Notes under the pieces: generated by a model
Told to the model about the DNA's origin: nothing
Database searches by the model: none
Seen by the model: the letters and a program-made list of their open reading frames with translations, nothing else
Shown here: piece after piece, positions 1-6,428 of the stretch
Numbering within the stretch: position 1 is the first letter of the stretch
How the letters are laid out: each line of letters starts with the position of its first letter
NCBI GenBank assembly: GCA_017429205.1
Contig: JAFRPH010000056.1
Span: 1 to 16,369, forward strand
Length of the DNA: 16,369 bases
Origin: Bacteroidales bacterium
GTDB taxonomy: Bacteria; Bacteroidota; Bacteroidia; Bacteroidales; UBA932
Reading direction: 5' to 3'
Position numbers and translations under genes: made by a program

Positions 1-1
1 C

Positions 2-739
2 GAGAAACTCTATGAGTTCTTCGGGGACACCCTCGCGCACGAGGCATTCCCGATGGCCGACGAGGTCCTGGCGACCGCCGTCCGGGGCATCATCGAGGTG
101 ATCACCCAGCCCGGCTACATCAACGTGGACTTCAAGGACGTGTCCAAGATGATGCGGAACTCCGGCATGGCCCTGATGGGCACGGGTCTGGGCACCGGCA
201 ACAACCGCCTGGAGGACGCCGTCAAGGGCGCTTTCGAGTCCCCGCTCCTGAACGACTTCGACCTCAAGACCGCGAAGAACGTCCTGATCAACATCACCTC
301 CGGCAACAACGAACGCGGCATCAAGATGAAGGAACTGGAGACCATCGACGAGATGATCACCCAGTACACCGGCAGCGCGAACCGCTTCAAGAAGGGCCTC
401 ATCTGGGACGACGACCCCGAGATCGGCGACAAGGTGCGCATCACCGCCATCGTCACCGGCTTCGACATGGGCCAGCTGGGCCACATCACGGACGTGAACC
501 TCGGGAACATCGTCATCATCGACCGGGACTTCCAGTGGGAGACCGTCTACAAGGGTGCGGAAGTGCCCCTCCCCGATATGGCTCCGTCCATCAAGGTCGG
601 CTTCAACACCGCCGAGCCCACCCGTCGCTTCCACTTCACGGAGGACACGAAGCCCTGCCTGTGCGTGGAACCCGGTGAAAGCATCAGCGAGCTGGAGGCC
701 GTTCCGGCCATCCGCCGCGCGCACGAAGGGAAAAAATAG
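2..739 (+). CDS. ftsZ: Cell division protein FtsZ, C-terminal part (5' end outside window)
   Basis: Tubulin-like GTPase that polymerises into the cytokinetic Z ring at the inner membrane. The frame is open from base 2, so 245 residues of the C-terminal half are visible and the GTP-binding GGGTGSG part lies upstream. Diagnostic are the T7-loop region with IEVITQPGYINVDFKDV, followed by a MALMGTG stretch, and the C-terminal tubulin-like domain with the KVRITAIVTGFD strand. The tail ends in LEAVPAIRRAHEGKK, which resembles the FtsZ C-terminal peptide that binds FtsA and other partners (E. coli has IPAFLRK). The linker between the globular domain and this peptide is short. The stop TAG overlaps the promoter region of the next gene; no terminator is visible between them, so read-through into gltX is possible. 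Family identity is very secure. Confidence 0.96.
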   Translation, partial: EKLYEFFGDTLAHEAFPMADEVLATAVRGIIEVITQPGYINVDFKDVSKMMRNSGMALMGTGLGTGNNRLEDAVKGAFESPLLNDFDLKTAKNVLINITSGNNERGIKMKELETIDEMITQYTGSANRFKKGLIWDDDPEIGDKVRITAIVTGFDMGQLGHITDVNLGNIVIIDRDFQWETVYKGAEVPLPDMAPSIKVGFNTAEPTRRFHFTEDTKPCLCVEPGESISELEAVPAIRRAHEGKK

Positions 740-740
740 C

Positions 741-748
741 TATCTTTG
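741..748 (+). promoter_or_regulatory. Bacteroidetes -7 element upstream of gltX
   Basis: TATCTTTG matches the Bacteroidetes TAnnTTTG -7 consensus and is followed by CA, as at 5065. It starts 2 bases after the ftsZ stop. A start about 4-7 bases downstream gives a leader of about 30 bases before the gltX ATG at 785. No convincing -33 TTTG is seen at the usual 19-20 base spacing. The TTG inside this element opens the longer gltX frame, which argues against TTG as the translation start. Confidence 0.6.
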
Positions 749-784
749 CACTTTCAACATCAATTCGAGCTTGTAGAGATCGCC

Positions 785-2551
785 ATGGAAAGAAGAACTC
801 GCGTCCGTTTCGCCCCGTCTCCGACCGGCCCGCTCCACATGGGCGGCGTCCGGACGGCCTTGTACAACTACCTGTATGCCAAGCAGCACGGAGGAGATTT
901 CATCCTCCGGATCGAAGATACCGACTCCAACCGGTTCGTCCCGGGCGCGGAGGAATACATCATCGAAGCGCTGCGCTGGTGCGGCATCATTCCCGACGAG
1001 GGCGTGGATGCCGACGGCAAGGTCGTGGAGACCGCGTCCGCGAAGCATCCGCACGCTCCTTACCGCCAGAGCCAGCGGCGTCCCATCTACCGGGAGTATG
1101 CCGACCAGCTCGTAGAGGCCGGCTGGGCCTACTACGCCTTTGACACGCCCGAGGAGCTGGACGCCTGCCGCAAGGCCGCCGAGGCGGAAGGCCAGACCTT
1201 CACCTACAACGCGGTGACGCGCATGACCCTGCGCAACTCCCTCACCCTTTCCCCGGGCGAGGTGGAGCACCTGCTGGCGGAGACGACCAACTGGACCGTC
1301 CGCTTCAAGATGCCGCAGAACCGCGTCGTGGAGATGGACGACCTCATCCGCGGCCACATCTCCGTCAATACCGACACCCTGGACGACAAGGTGCTCTGGA
1401 AGCGGGCCGACGAGCTCCCGACCTATCACCTCGCCAACATCGTGGACGACCATCTGATGGAAATCTCCGAGGTCATCCGCGGCGAGGAGTGGCTGCCGTC
1501 CCTGCCGCTGCACTATCTGCTGTACGAGGCGTTCGGATGGACCGATACCATGCCGCGTTTCGCGCACCTGTCGCTGCTGCTCAAGCCGGACGGCAAGGGC
1601 AAGCTCTCCAAGCGCGACGGCGACCGGCTGGGCTTCCCGGTGTTCCCCCTGCGCTGGGTCAACGCCGAGGGCGAAGTCTCCCGCGGCTACCGCGAGGACG
1701 GCTACTTCCCGGAGGCTTTCGTCAACATGCTCGCCTTCCTGGGCTGGAACCCGGGTGACGACACGGAGCTCTACACGCTGGACGAACTGGTTCCGGTGTT
1801 CTCGCTGGAGCGCGTCATCAAGTCCGGCGCCCGCTTCAACGCCGACAAAGCCAAGTGGTACAACAAGGAGTATCTCCGGATGAAACCGGCCGAGGAACTC
1901 GCCGACCTGTACGCCCCCGTCCTGGAAAAGCACGGCATCAAGGTCGTGGACTGCCCCGCCTGCGCCCTCGTGGCCGGGTCGGAACTGTCCCCGGAAGGAT
2001 TTGATTTCCAGAACCATATCTTCACGAAAGGCTATGTGGCCCGCGTGGTCGAGACCCTGCGCGACCGCGCCACCTTCGTCTCCGACTTCTGGGACGCGGC
2101 CCCTTATCTGTTCGTCGCCCCGGAGGACTATGCCGGCTTCGGCATCAAGGCCGGCGGCCCCGTCGTCGCGCCGGAGCGGGTCGACCCCCGCGCCAAGGTG
2201 TACGACGAACTGGCCACGGCACCCTTCCTGGCGAAGGACGTGGACAAGTTCTGGAAACCGGAGTGGTACGAGTACTGCTTCGAAGTGTGCCAGCACATCA
2301 CGGGCCGCGAATTCGGCTTCGACGACCTGGAAGTCTACCGCGGCACCCTGGAAGTCCCGGCCCTGGAGAAGGAGCTCGAGGACTACATCAAGATGCGCGA
2401 ATATCCGATGGGCAAGGTGATGAACAGCCTGCGTCTCGCCCTCACGGGCAGCGCGAGCGGCCTGGGCATCGCCGCCATCATCTCCCTCGTCGGCCGCAAG
2501 GAATTCGCCCGCCGGATGACCTTCATCGCCAACCGGCTGGGCCGGATCTAG
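785..2551 (+). CDS. gltX: Glutamyl-tRNA synthetase
   Basis: Class I aminoacyl-tRNA synthetase that charges tRNA-Glu with glutamate in the cytosol. The 588-residue product opens with RVRFAPSPTGPLHMGG (HIGH-type ATP motif at residues 17-21) and has the KMSKS-type loop KLSKRDGDR at 273-281. The tRNA-contacting segment WKRADELPTYHLANIVDDHLM lies at about 205-225. The C-terminal anticodon-binding helical region runs from about 345 to the end and finishes with an LTGSASGLGI segment typical of the family. It is longer than E. coli GltX (471) and longer than I recall for Bacteroides (about 505), mainly in the region 380-500. ATG 785 is preferred over TTG 746, because the TTG lies inside the -7 promoter element and 785 starts right before the conserved RTRVRFAPSPTG. 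Its stop TAG shares the CTAG palindrome with the convergent truB stop. Confidence 0.97.
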   Translation: MERRTRVRFAPSPTGPLHMGGVRTALYNYLYAKQHGGDFILRIEDTDSNRFVPGAEEYIIEALRWCGIIPDEGVDADGKVVETASAKHPHAPYRQSQRRPIYREYADQLVEAGWAYYAFDTPEELDACRKAAEAEGQTFTYNAVTRMTLRNSLTLSPGEVEHLLAETTNWTVRFKMPQNRVVEMDDLIRGHISVNTDTLDDKVLWKRADELPTYHLANIVDDHLMEISEVIRGEEWLPSLPLHYLLYEAFGWTDTMPRFAHLSLLLKPDGKGKLSKRDGDRLGFPVFPLRWVNAEGEVSRGYREDGYFPEAFVNMLAFLGWNPGDDTELYTLDELVPVFSLERVIKSGARFNADKAKWYNKEYLRMKPAEELADLYAPVLEKHGIKVVDCPACALVAGSELSPEGFDFQNHIFTKGYVARVVETLRDRATFVSDFWDAAPYLFVAPEDYAGFGIKAGGPVVAPERVDPRAKVYDELATAPFLAKDVDKFWKPEWYEYCFEVCQHITGREFGFDDLEVYRGTLEVPALEKELEDYIKMREYPMGKVMNSLRLALTGSASGLGIAAIISLVGRKEFARRMTFIANRLGRI

Positions 2552-3522
2552 TCGGCCAGCAGGGCCAAGACTTCTTCAAGAGACAGGGCGTCTTCCAGGC
2601 GGAAGGCGCCTGTTTTTGTACGGACGAGGCCCGACAGGTGGGCGCCGGTGCCGAGGGCTTCGCCGAGGTCGCGGGCGAAGGCGCGGATGTACGTGCCCTT
2701 CGAGCACGCGATCCGGATCTTCGCCTCGGGAAGGCCCAAGGAAGAGGTGTCCGCCACGTTGATGCGGGAAGATGCAGATTTTACGTTGTTCTGGGCATCC
2801 GCAGAGACTCCGCGGACTAAAATTTTTTCTCCCGAAAAAAGGTCGAAAAAATTTTGTCCGACTCCGTTGGCGGATGCCCCGTAAGCAGATTCCTGAGTTT
2901 CAGCGGATGCCTCCCTTGCGTCAAAAGCATCTACAAAACCAAGCAATTCCAGGTCGGAGATGGTGATGCGGCTGCGGTGGAGGGTTTCGAGGGCAGCGGC
3001 GTCGAAGTCGGGGTCCTGGATGCCTTTCTGCGCGTTGCGGTACAGTTTGCGGGCCATCTCGTAGGCGCGGACGCCATCGACGGACTTGGCGCTGAACAGC
3101 GGCGCGACCTGCTCCTGCGGACCCAGGAAGGACGGGAGGACGGCGCGGACGGCCTCCTCCGTCACCTGGTCGTACGGGAACGTCCGGTCCACTTCCTTTT
3201 CCAGATCATAGGAAGGCGTCGTGGCGCCGAAACGGACGGAAGCGACATACTCCTTGTCGTGGTCCTGGAACTCCTGTGCACGCTTGCAGGCCGGGCCGAG
3301 GCATACGAGCAGCACGCCCGTCGCCAGCGGGTCCAGCGTTCCCGCGTGGCCCACCTTCAGGTTCTTCTTGCGGAAGTGCCGGAAAGCCGCGAACTTGACC
3401 TTCCGGATGACATCGGCCGAGGTCCATCGATAGGGTTTGTCGATGGGCAGGACGACGCCGTCCGGGTAGTCGGCGATGTCGTGGGACAGGACGGTCCCAG
3501 GCGCAGGCTGGAAAAAGCTCAT
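2548..3522 (-). CDS. truB: tRNA pseudouridine(55) synthase TruB with an insertion
   Basis: Converts U55 of tRNA T-loops to pseudouridine. The 324-residue product has the catalytic motif GHAGTLDPLATGVL with nucleophile Asp64, then KEYVASVRFGATTPSYD and, near the C-terminus, KIRIACSKGTYIRAFARDLG. Start ATG at 3522 overlaps the rpiB stop (ATGA), so it is the third gene of an operon; an upstream-extended frame of Pro/Arg-rich shadow sequence was rejected. Between the strand ITISDLELLGF (187-197) and the KIRIACSKGTY strand (268) there are about 65-70 residues where family members usually have only a short loop. Part of this insertion (residues 215-244) is encoded by an AT-rich inverted repeat. The insertion keeps the frame and all core motifs, so the enzyme is probably active. 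The 3' end also hosts the gltX terminator. Confidence 0.95.
   Translation of the reverse strand: MSFFQPAPGTVLSHDIADYPDGVVLPIDKPYRWTSADVIRKVKFAAFRHFRKKNLKVGHAGTLDPLATGVLLVCLGPACKRAQEFQDHDKEYVASVRFGATTPSYDLEKEVDRTFPYDQVTEEAVRAVLPSFLGPQEQVAPLFSAKSVDGVRAYEMARKLYRNAQKGIQDPDFDAAALETLHRSRITISDLELLGFVDAFDAREASAETQESAYGASANGVGQNFFDLFSGEKILVRGVSADAQNNVKSASSRINVADTSSLGLPEAKIRIACSKGTYIRAFARDLGEALGTGAHLSGLVRTKTGAFRLEDALSLEEVLALLAD
2587..2618 (+). terminator. Intrinsic terminator for gltX embedded in truB codons
   Basis: On the plus strand GGCGTCTTCC (2587-2596), loop AGGC, and GGAAGGCGCC (2601-2610) form a 10-bp stem with one U-G pair, followed by TGTTTTTG. This is a classic Rho-independent layout starting 35 bases after the gltX stop. 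It lies wholly inside the 3' coding part of the convergent truB gene, where it encodes the TKTGAFRLEDA segment; its U-tract corresponds to AT-rich Lys/Thr codons in a GC-rich gene. Confidence 0.7.
2793..2879. repeat. AT-rich palindromic element inside truB
   Basis: Nested inverted repeat. The outer arms GGGCATCCGC (2793-2802) and GCGGATGCCC (2870-2879) match perfectly over 10 bases. The inner arms CGGAC-T-AAAATTTTTTC (2813-2829) and GAAAAAATTTT-GTCCG (2845-2860) match over 16 bases with one bulged T; the loop is 15 bases. A further GCGGATGCC lies at 2903-2911. The element corresponds to TruB residues 215-244, within a segment absent from typical TruB. The A/T runs contrast with the GC-rich surroundings. 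Confidence 0.75.
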
Positions 3523-3950
3523 CGGCAGGGCATCTTGTCGATGCGGCGCTGGTGGCGGCCGCCTTCGAAGGCGGTGTCCAGCCAGGTGCGGACGATGTTG
3601 GAGGCGATGCGGTACGGGATGAACCGGGCCGGGAGGACGAGCACGTTCGCGTTGTTGTGGGCCTTCACGAGGCGGCCCACCTCGGAACACCAGGCGAGGC
3701 CGGCCCGGATGCCCTGGTGCTTGTTCAGGGTGATGGCCATGCCGTTGCCGGTGCCGCAGAGGGCGATGCCCAGCTCCACTTCCCCGCTCTCGACCGCCTG
3801 CGCCAGGCGATGGGCGAAATCGGGATAGTCGCAGCTCACCTCGGTGTCGGTTCCGTAGTTGACGACCTCGATGCCGCGCTCGCGCAGCATCTTCATCAGT
3901 TTCTTCTTATACTCCACGCCAGCGTGGTCGTTGCAGATTCCTATTTTCAT
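3519..3950 (-). CDS. rpiB: Ribose-5-phosphate isomerase B (RpiB/LacAB family)
   Basis: Interconverts ribose 5-phosphate and ribulose 5-phosphate in the cytosolic non-oxidative pentose phosphate pathway. The 143-residue length is normal. Visible motifs are NDHAG at residues 7-11, YPDFA at 42-46, the active-site loop GIALCGTGNGMAI with Cys65, and AHNNANVLVLPAR with His98. This matches the E. coli RpiB layout (Cys66 base, HND-AN motif). Close relatives may act on other sugar phosphates (LacAB, allose-6-phosphate), so substrate is by family only. Its ATG overlaps the stop of the HprK-like gene and its TGA overlaps the truB ATG, both as ATGA, implying translational coupling. Confidence 0.93.
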   Translation of the reverse strand: MKIGICNDHAGVEYKKKLMKMLRERGIEVVNYGTDTEVSCDYPDFAHRLAQAVESGEVELGIALCGTGNGMAITLNKHQGIRAGLAWCSEVGRLVKAHNNANVLVLPARFIPYRIASNIVRTWLDTAFEGGRHQRRIDKMPCR

Positions 3951-5029
3951 GGCAGAATGGCTTGTTTACATACTTGGACCGCCTCTTCGTCCGGGCGGCA
4001 TTTGAGCTGGAAGCAGGGAACGGTCATCGCGACGCGTTCGATGGTCGGGATGAGGAGCGACATGATCTCGTGGTTCCAGCGGATGGTGGAGACGGCGGCG
4101 ATGACGCTCGCATAGGCCTGGAGGGGCTCCAGGCGGGCGATCCGGTTCTCCGGGAACTGCTCCAGGCGCACGAGGGCGTTCACCGGGGCGACGACGTTGC
4201 GGTAGCAGAGCGTCTTCCCGCTCCAGGGCGAACCGTACACGAGGAAGCGTCCGTCCTCATAGCGGATGACGGGATTGTCGTCGTTCATCAGGTCCGATCC
4301 GGGAACATATTCGTGCCACAGGCGACTGTGGGTGCTCTTTCCGGTGCCGCTCACCCCGAAGAAAAGGTTGCCGCGGCCCTCGTAGCGGGTGACCGACGCG
4401 TGCAGCAGCAGCGTCCCGAGCCCGGCCGTGGCGAAGGTGTACTGGATCATCAGGGAGGTGTTGACCTGGAACAGGGTCGTCCGGCCGCCCATTTGCGGGC
4501 AGGGGTAGTACTCCCCTTCCGTGTAGTCCCGGTTCATCACGAAATAGCCAGCCCGGACTTCCCGGGTGACCAGATAATCGTAGATGGTCTTTCCCTCGAA
4601 GGTATAGCCGTAATAGTAGGGCGCGATTTCGTCCACGGCCGTGACCCTCTTCCACTGCGGACGCGATTCCTCCAGCCAGTCCGGCACGCCGGCGCGGACG
4701 GTCAGCGTGAAGACGGGCTCGCCCTCGGCGACCTCGAACGGCGCGTACTGCAGGAAGTCCAGGGCGTGGCGGTATTCGGAGCGCTCCGTCTCGTCCAGGG
4801 TGTCCCAGATCTCGCGCGTCATCGCCTCCTTGCCCATCAGGGCTTCGTTGACGGAAAGCTGCTCCCGGCGGTCCGCCGGGACGGATTCGATGCCGATGTC
4901 CTCGCCGCGGCGGAGACGGTCCACGAGCGCCCGTTGCTGCTCCGTCAGGGCCTTGAAGGTCCAAGGCTTTTCCAGCCGCACGCGCACCGTGTGCCCGCCG
5001 ATCCGATATAATCTCGTTTCCACATTCAT
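3947..5029 (-). CDS. HprK-like P-loop protein of unknown substrate
   Basis: A 360-residue soluble protein with no signal peptide. Residues 1-205 form an unassigned alpha/beta region. The C-terminal half resembles the HPr kinase/PEP carboxykinase fold: LLLHASVTRYEGRG leads into a Walker A motif GVSGTGKST at 225-233, then NDDNPVI at 249-255 (acidic metal site) and a GSPWSGK segment at 266-272. Similar orphan HprK-like proteins are common in Bacteroidota and some act in small-molecule or peptide phosphorylation; the substrate here is unknown. Start ATG 5029 was chosen because the longer frame runs back through the divergent promoter into the fucosidase gene. It is first in the operon with rpiB and truB, overlapping rpiB by 4 bases. 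A near-consensus -7 element ends 6 bases before the ATG. Confidence 0.72.
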   Translation of the reverse strand: MNVETRLYRIGGHTVRVRLEKPWTFKALTEQQRALVDRLRRGEDIGIESVPADRREQLSVNEALMGKEAMTREIWDTLDETERSEYRHALDFLQYAPFEVAEGEPVFTLTVRAGVPDWLEESRPQWKRVTAVDEIAPYYYGYTFEGKTIYDYLVTREVRAGYFVMNRDYTEGEYYPCPQMGGRTTLFQVNTSLMIQYTFATAGLGTLLLHASVTRYEGRGNLFFGVSGTGKSTHSRLWHEYVPGSDLMNDDNPVIRYEDGRFLVYGSPWSGKTLCYRNVVAPVNALVRLEQFPENRIARLEPLQAYASVIAAVSTIRWNHEIMSLLIPTIERVAMTVPCFQLKCRPDEEAVQVCKQAILP

Positions 5030-5035
5030 AGCATA

Positions 5036-5043
5036 CAAAGATG
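5036..5043 (-). promoter_or_regulatory. Candidate -7 element of the HprK-like/rpiB/truB operon
   Basis: Read on the minus strand the bases are CATCTTTG, one mismatch from TAnnTTTG. It ends 6 bases before the ATG at 5029, so a transcript from it would be leaderless or nearly so. It lies nearly mirror-symmetric to the fucosidase -7 element in the same 48-base divergent region. No clear -33 element. Confidence 0.4.
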
Positions 5044-5064
5044 GGCAAAATCTTTGGAAAATGC

Positions 5065-5072
5065 TATCTTTG
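5065..5072 (+). promoter_or_regulatory. -7 element of the fucosidase/PNGase F operon
   Basis: TATCTTTG, followed by CA, matches the TAnnTTTG consensus exactly. Only 5 bases separate it from the ATG at 5078, predicting a leader of about 0-2 bases. No clear -33 TTTG lies at the usual distance. Confidence 0.55.
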
Positions 5073-5077
5073 CATCT

Positions 5078-6421
5078 ATGAAAAGACTTCCTCTCCTTTG
5101 CATCGCGCTGGCGGCGGCCGTGCTTCCGCTGCGGGCGCAGCGCGCCGGCGAGACGCCGGAGCAGAAGGCCGCCCGGATGGCCTGGTTCGACAGCGCGAAG
5201 CTGGGCATTTTCATCCACTGGGGCATCTACGCCGTGGACGGCGTGTCAGAGAGCTGGTCCTTCTACAACAAGTACCTCCCCTACGAGCAGTATATGGCGC
5301 AGAAGGCCGGTTTCACGGCCGAAAACTACCGGCCGGCCGACTGGGCGGAACTGATCCGGGAGAGCGGAGCGAAATACACGGTCATCACATCCAAGCACCA
5401 CGACGGCGTCGCCCTCTGGGACACCAAGGCCTCCGACCTCAGCGTCCCGAAGCAGACGCCCGCCGGCCGCGATGTCCTCACGCCCTTCGTCAAGGAAGCG
5501 CGCAAGCGGGGGCTGAAAGTGGGCCTCTACTATTCCCTGCTGGACTGGTCGCACCCCGACTACCCGAACTTCACCAAGGACGAGACCCGCTACGCCATCG
5601 CGGACGATCCCGCCCGCTGGCAGCGTTTCGTGGACTTCGACAAAGCCCAGCTCACCGAGCTCTCCAAGGCCTACAAGCCCGACTTGTTCTGGTTCGACGG
5701 CGACTGGGAGCAGAGTGCCGAGACCTGGCACGCGCCCGAGATCATCGACCTTCTCGCCTCCTACAACAAGAACGTCATCGTGAACTCCCGCATCCAGGGG
5801 TACGGCGACTACGGCACCCCGGAGCAGGGCGTCCCGACCGTCCGGCCCGAGGACCGCTACTGGGAGCTGTGCTACACCATCAACGACTCCTGGGGCTTCC
5901 AGCACACGGACATCAACTTCAAGACCCCGCAGATGGTCCTGAAAACCTTTGTGGACTGCCTGTCGATGGGCGGGAACCTGCTGTTGGACATCGGCCCCCG
6001 CGCGGACGGGACCATCCCGGAGGAGCAGGTCGCCGTCCTGAAGGAGCTGGGTCGATGGACCCGGAAGCACAAGGAGGCCATCTACGGCACCCGGGCGGGC
6101 ATTCCCGCCGGTTTCGCTCCCGGCTACACCACCCTGAACCAGGCCGGCGACATCCTGTACGTGTATCTCCCCTACCGCCCCAACGGCGCCGTGGAGATCA
6201 AGGGCATCATGAACCAGGTCCAGCGCGTCTGGGTGGTCGGGAGCGGCAACATGCTCAACTACAAGGTCTATAACAAGGTCTACTGGAACGACATCCCCGG
6301 CCTCCTGGAGATCGACGTCCCCGAGCAGGCGCTGGACCCGGGCGTCACGGTCCTCGCCATCCTGCTGGACGGCCCCGTGAAGCTGTACAAGGGCGCCGGC
6401 CAGGTCATCACCGCCAATTAA
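5078..6421 (+). CDS. Alpha-L-fucosidase, GH29, secreted
   Basis: Retaining glycosidase that releases alpha-linked L-fucose from glycans. The 447-residue product starts with a Sec signal peptide (MKRLPLLCIALAAAVLPLRA, probable cleavage before Gln21) and has no lipobox, so a periplasmic location is likely. GH29 signatures in order: GIFIHWG at 43-49, SKHHDG at 105-110, FWFDGDW at 204-210 with Asp207 as probable nucleophile, and GNLLLDIGPRADGTIP at 299-314. A C-terminal beta-sandwich follows. Start 5078 is chosen over TTG 5054 because it opens the signal peptide and the upstream bases are the -7 promoter element. The next gene begins 7 bases after the stop, so the two are co-transcribed. Linkage specificity (alpha-1,3/4 versus alpha-1,2/1,6) cannot be read from sequence. 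Confidence 0.93.
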   Translation: MKRLPLLCIALAAAVLPLRAQRAGETPEQKAARMAWFDSAKLGIFIHWGIYAVDGVSESWSFYNKYLPYEQYMAQKAGFTAENYRPADWAELIRESGAKYTVITSKHHDGVALWDTKASDLSVPKQTPAGRDVLTPFVKEARKRGLKVGLYYSLLDWSHPDYPNFTKDETRYAIADDPARWQRFVDFDKAQLTELSKAYKPDLFWFDGDWEQSAETWHAPEIIDLLASYNKNVIVNSRIQGYGDYGTPEQGVPTVRPEDRYWELCYTINDSWGFQHTDINFKTPQMVLKTFVDCLSMGGNLLLDIGPRADGTIPEEQVAVLKELGRWTRKHKEAIYGTRAGIPAGFAPGYTTLNQAGDILYVYLPYRPNGAVEIKGIMNQVQRVWVVGSGNMLNYKVYNKVYWNDIPGLLEIDVPEQALDPGVTVLAILLDGPVKLYKGAGQVITAN

Positions 6422-6428
6422 TGACACT

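Noticed and set aside
746..784. TTG start giving a longer GltX
   Set aside because: The TTG is part of the TATCTTTG promoter element, and the conserved protein begins after ATG 785.
740..2296. 518-codon minus-strand frame opposite gltX
   Set aside because: Low-complexity shadow frame; gltX on the plus strand has unmistakable motifs throughout.
2854..3828. 324-codon plus-strand frame opposite truB and rpiB
   Set aside because: It spans two real genes and the palindromic element; its translation resembles no family.
5054..5077. TTG start giving a longer fucosidase
   Set aside because: It would place residues before the signal peptide and use the promoter as coding sequence; ATG 5078 fits.
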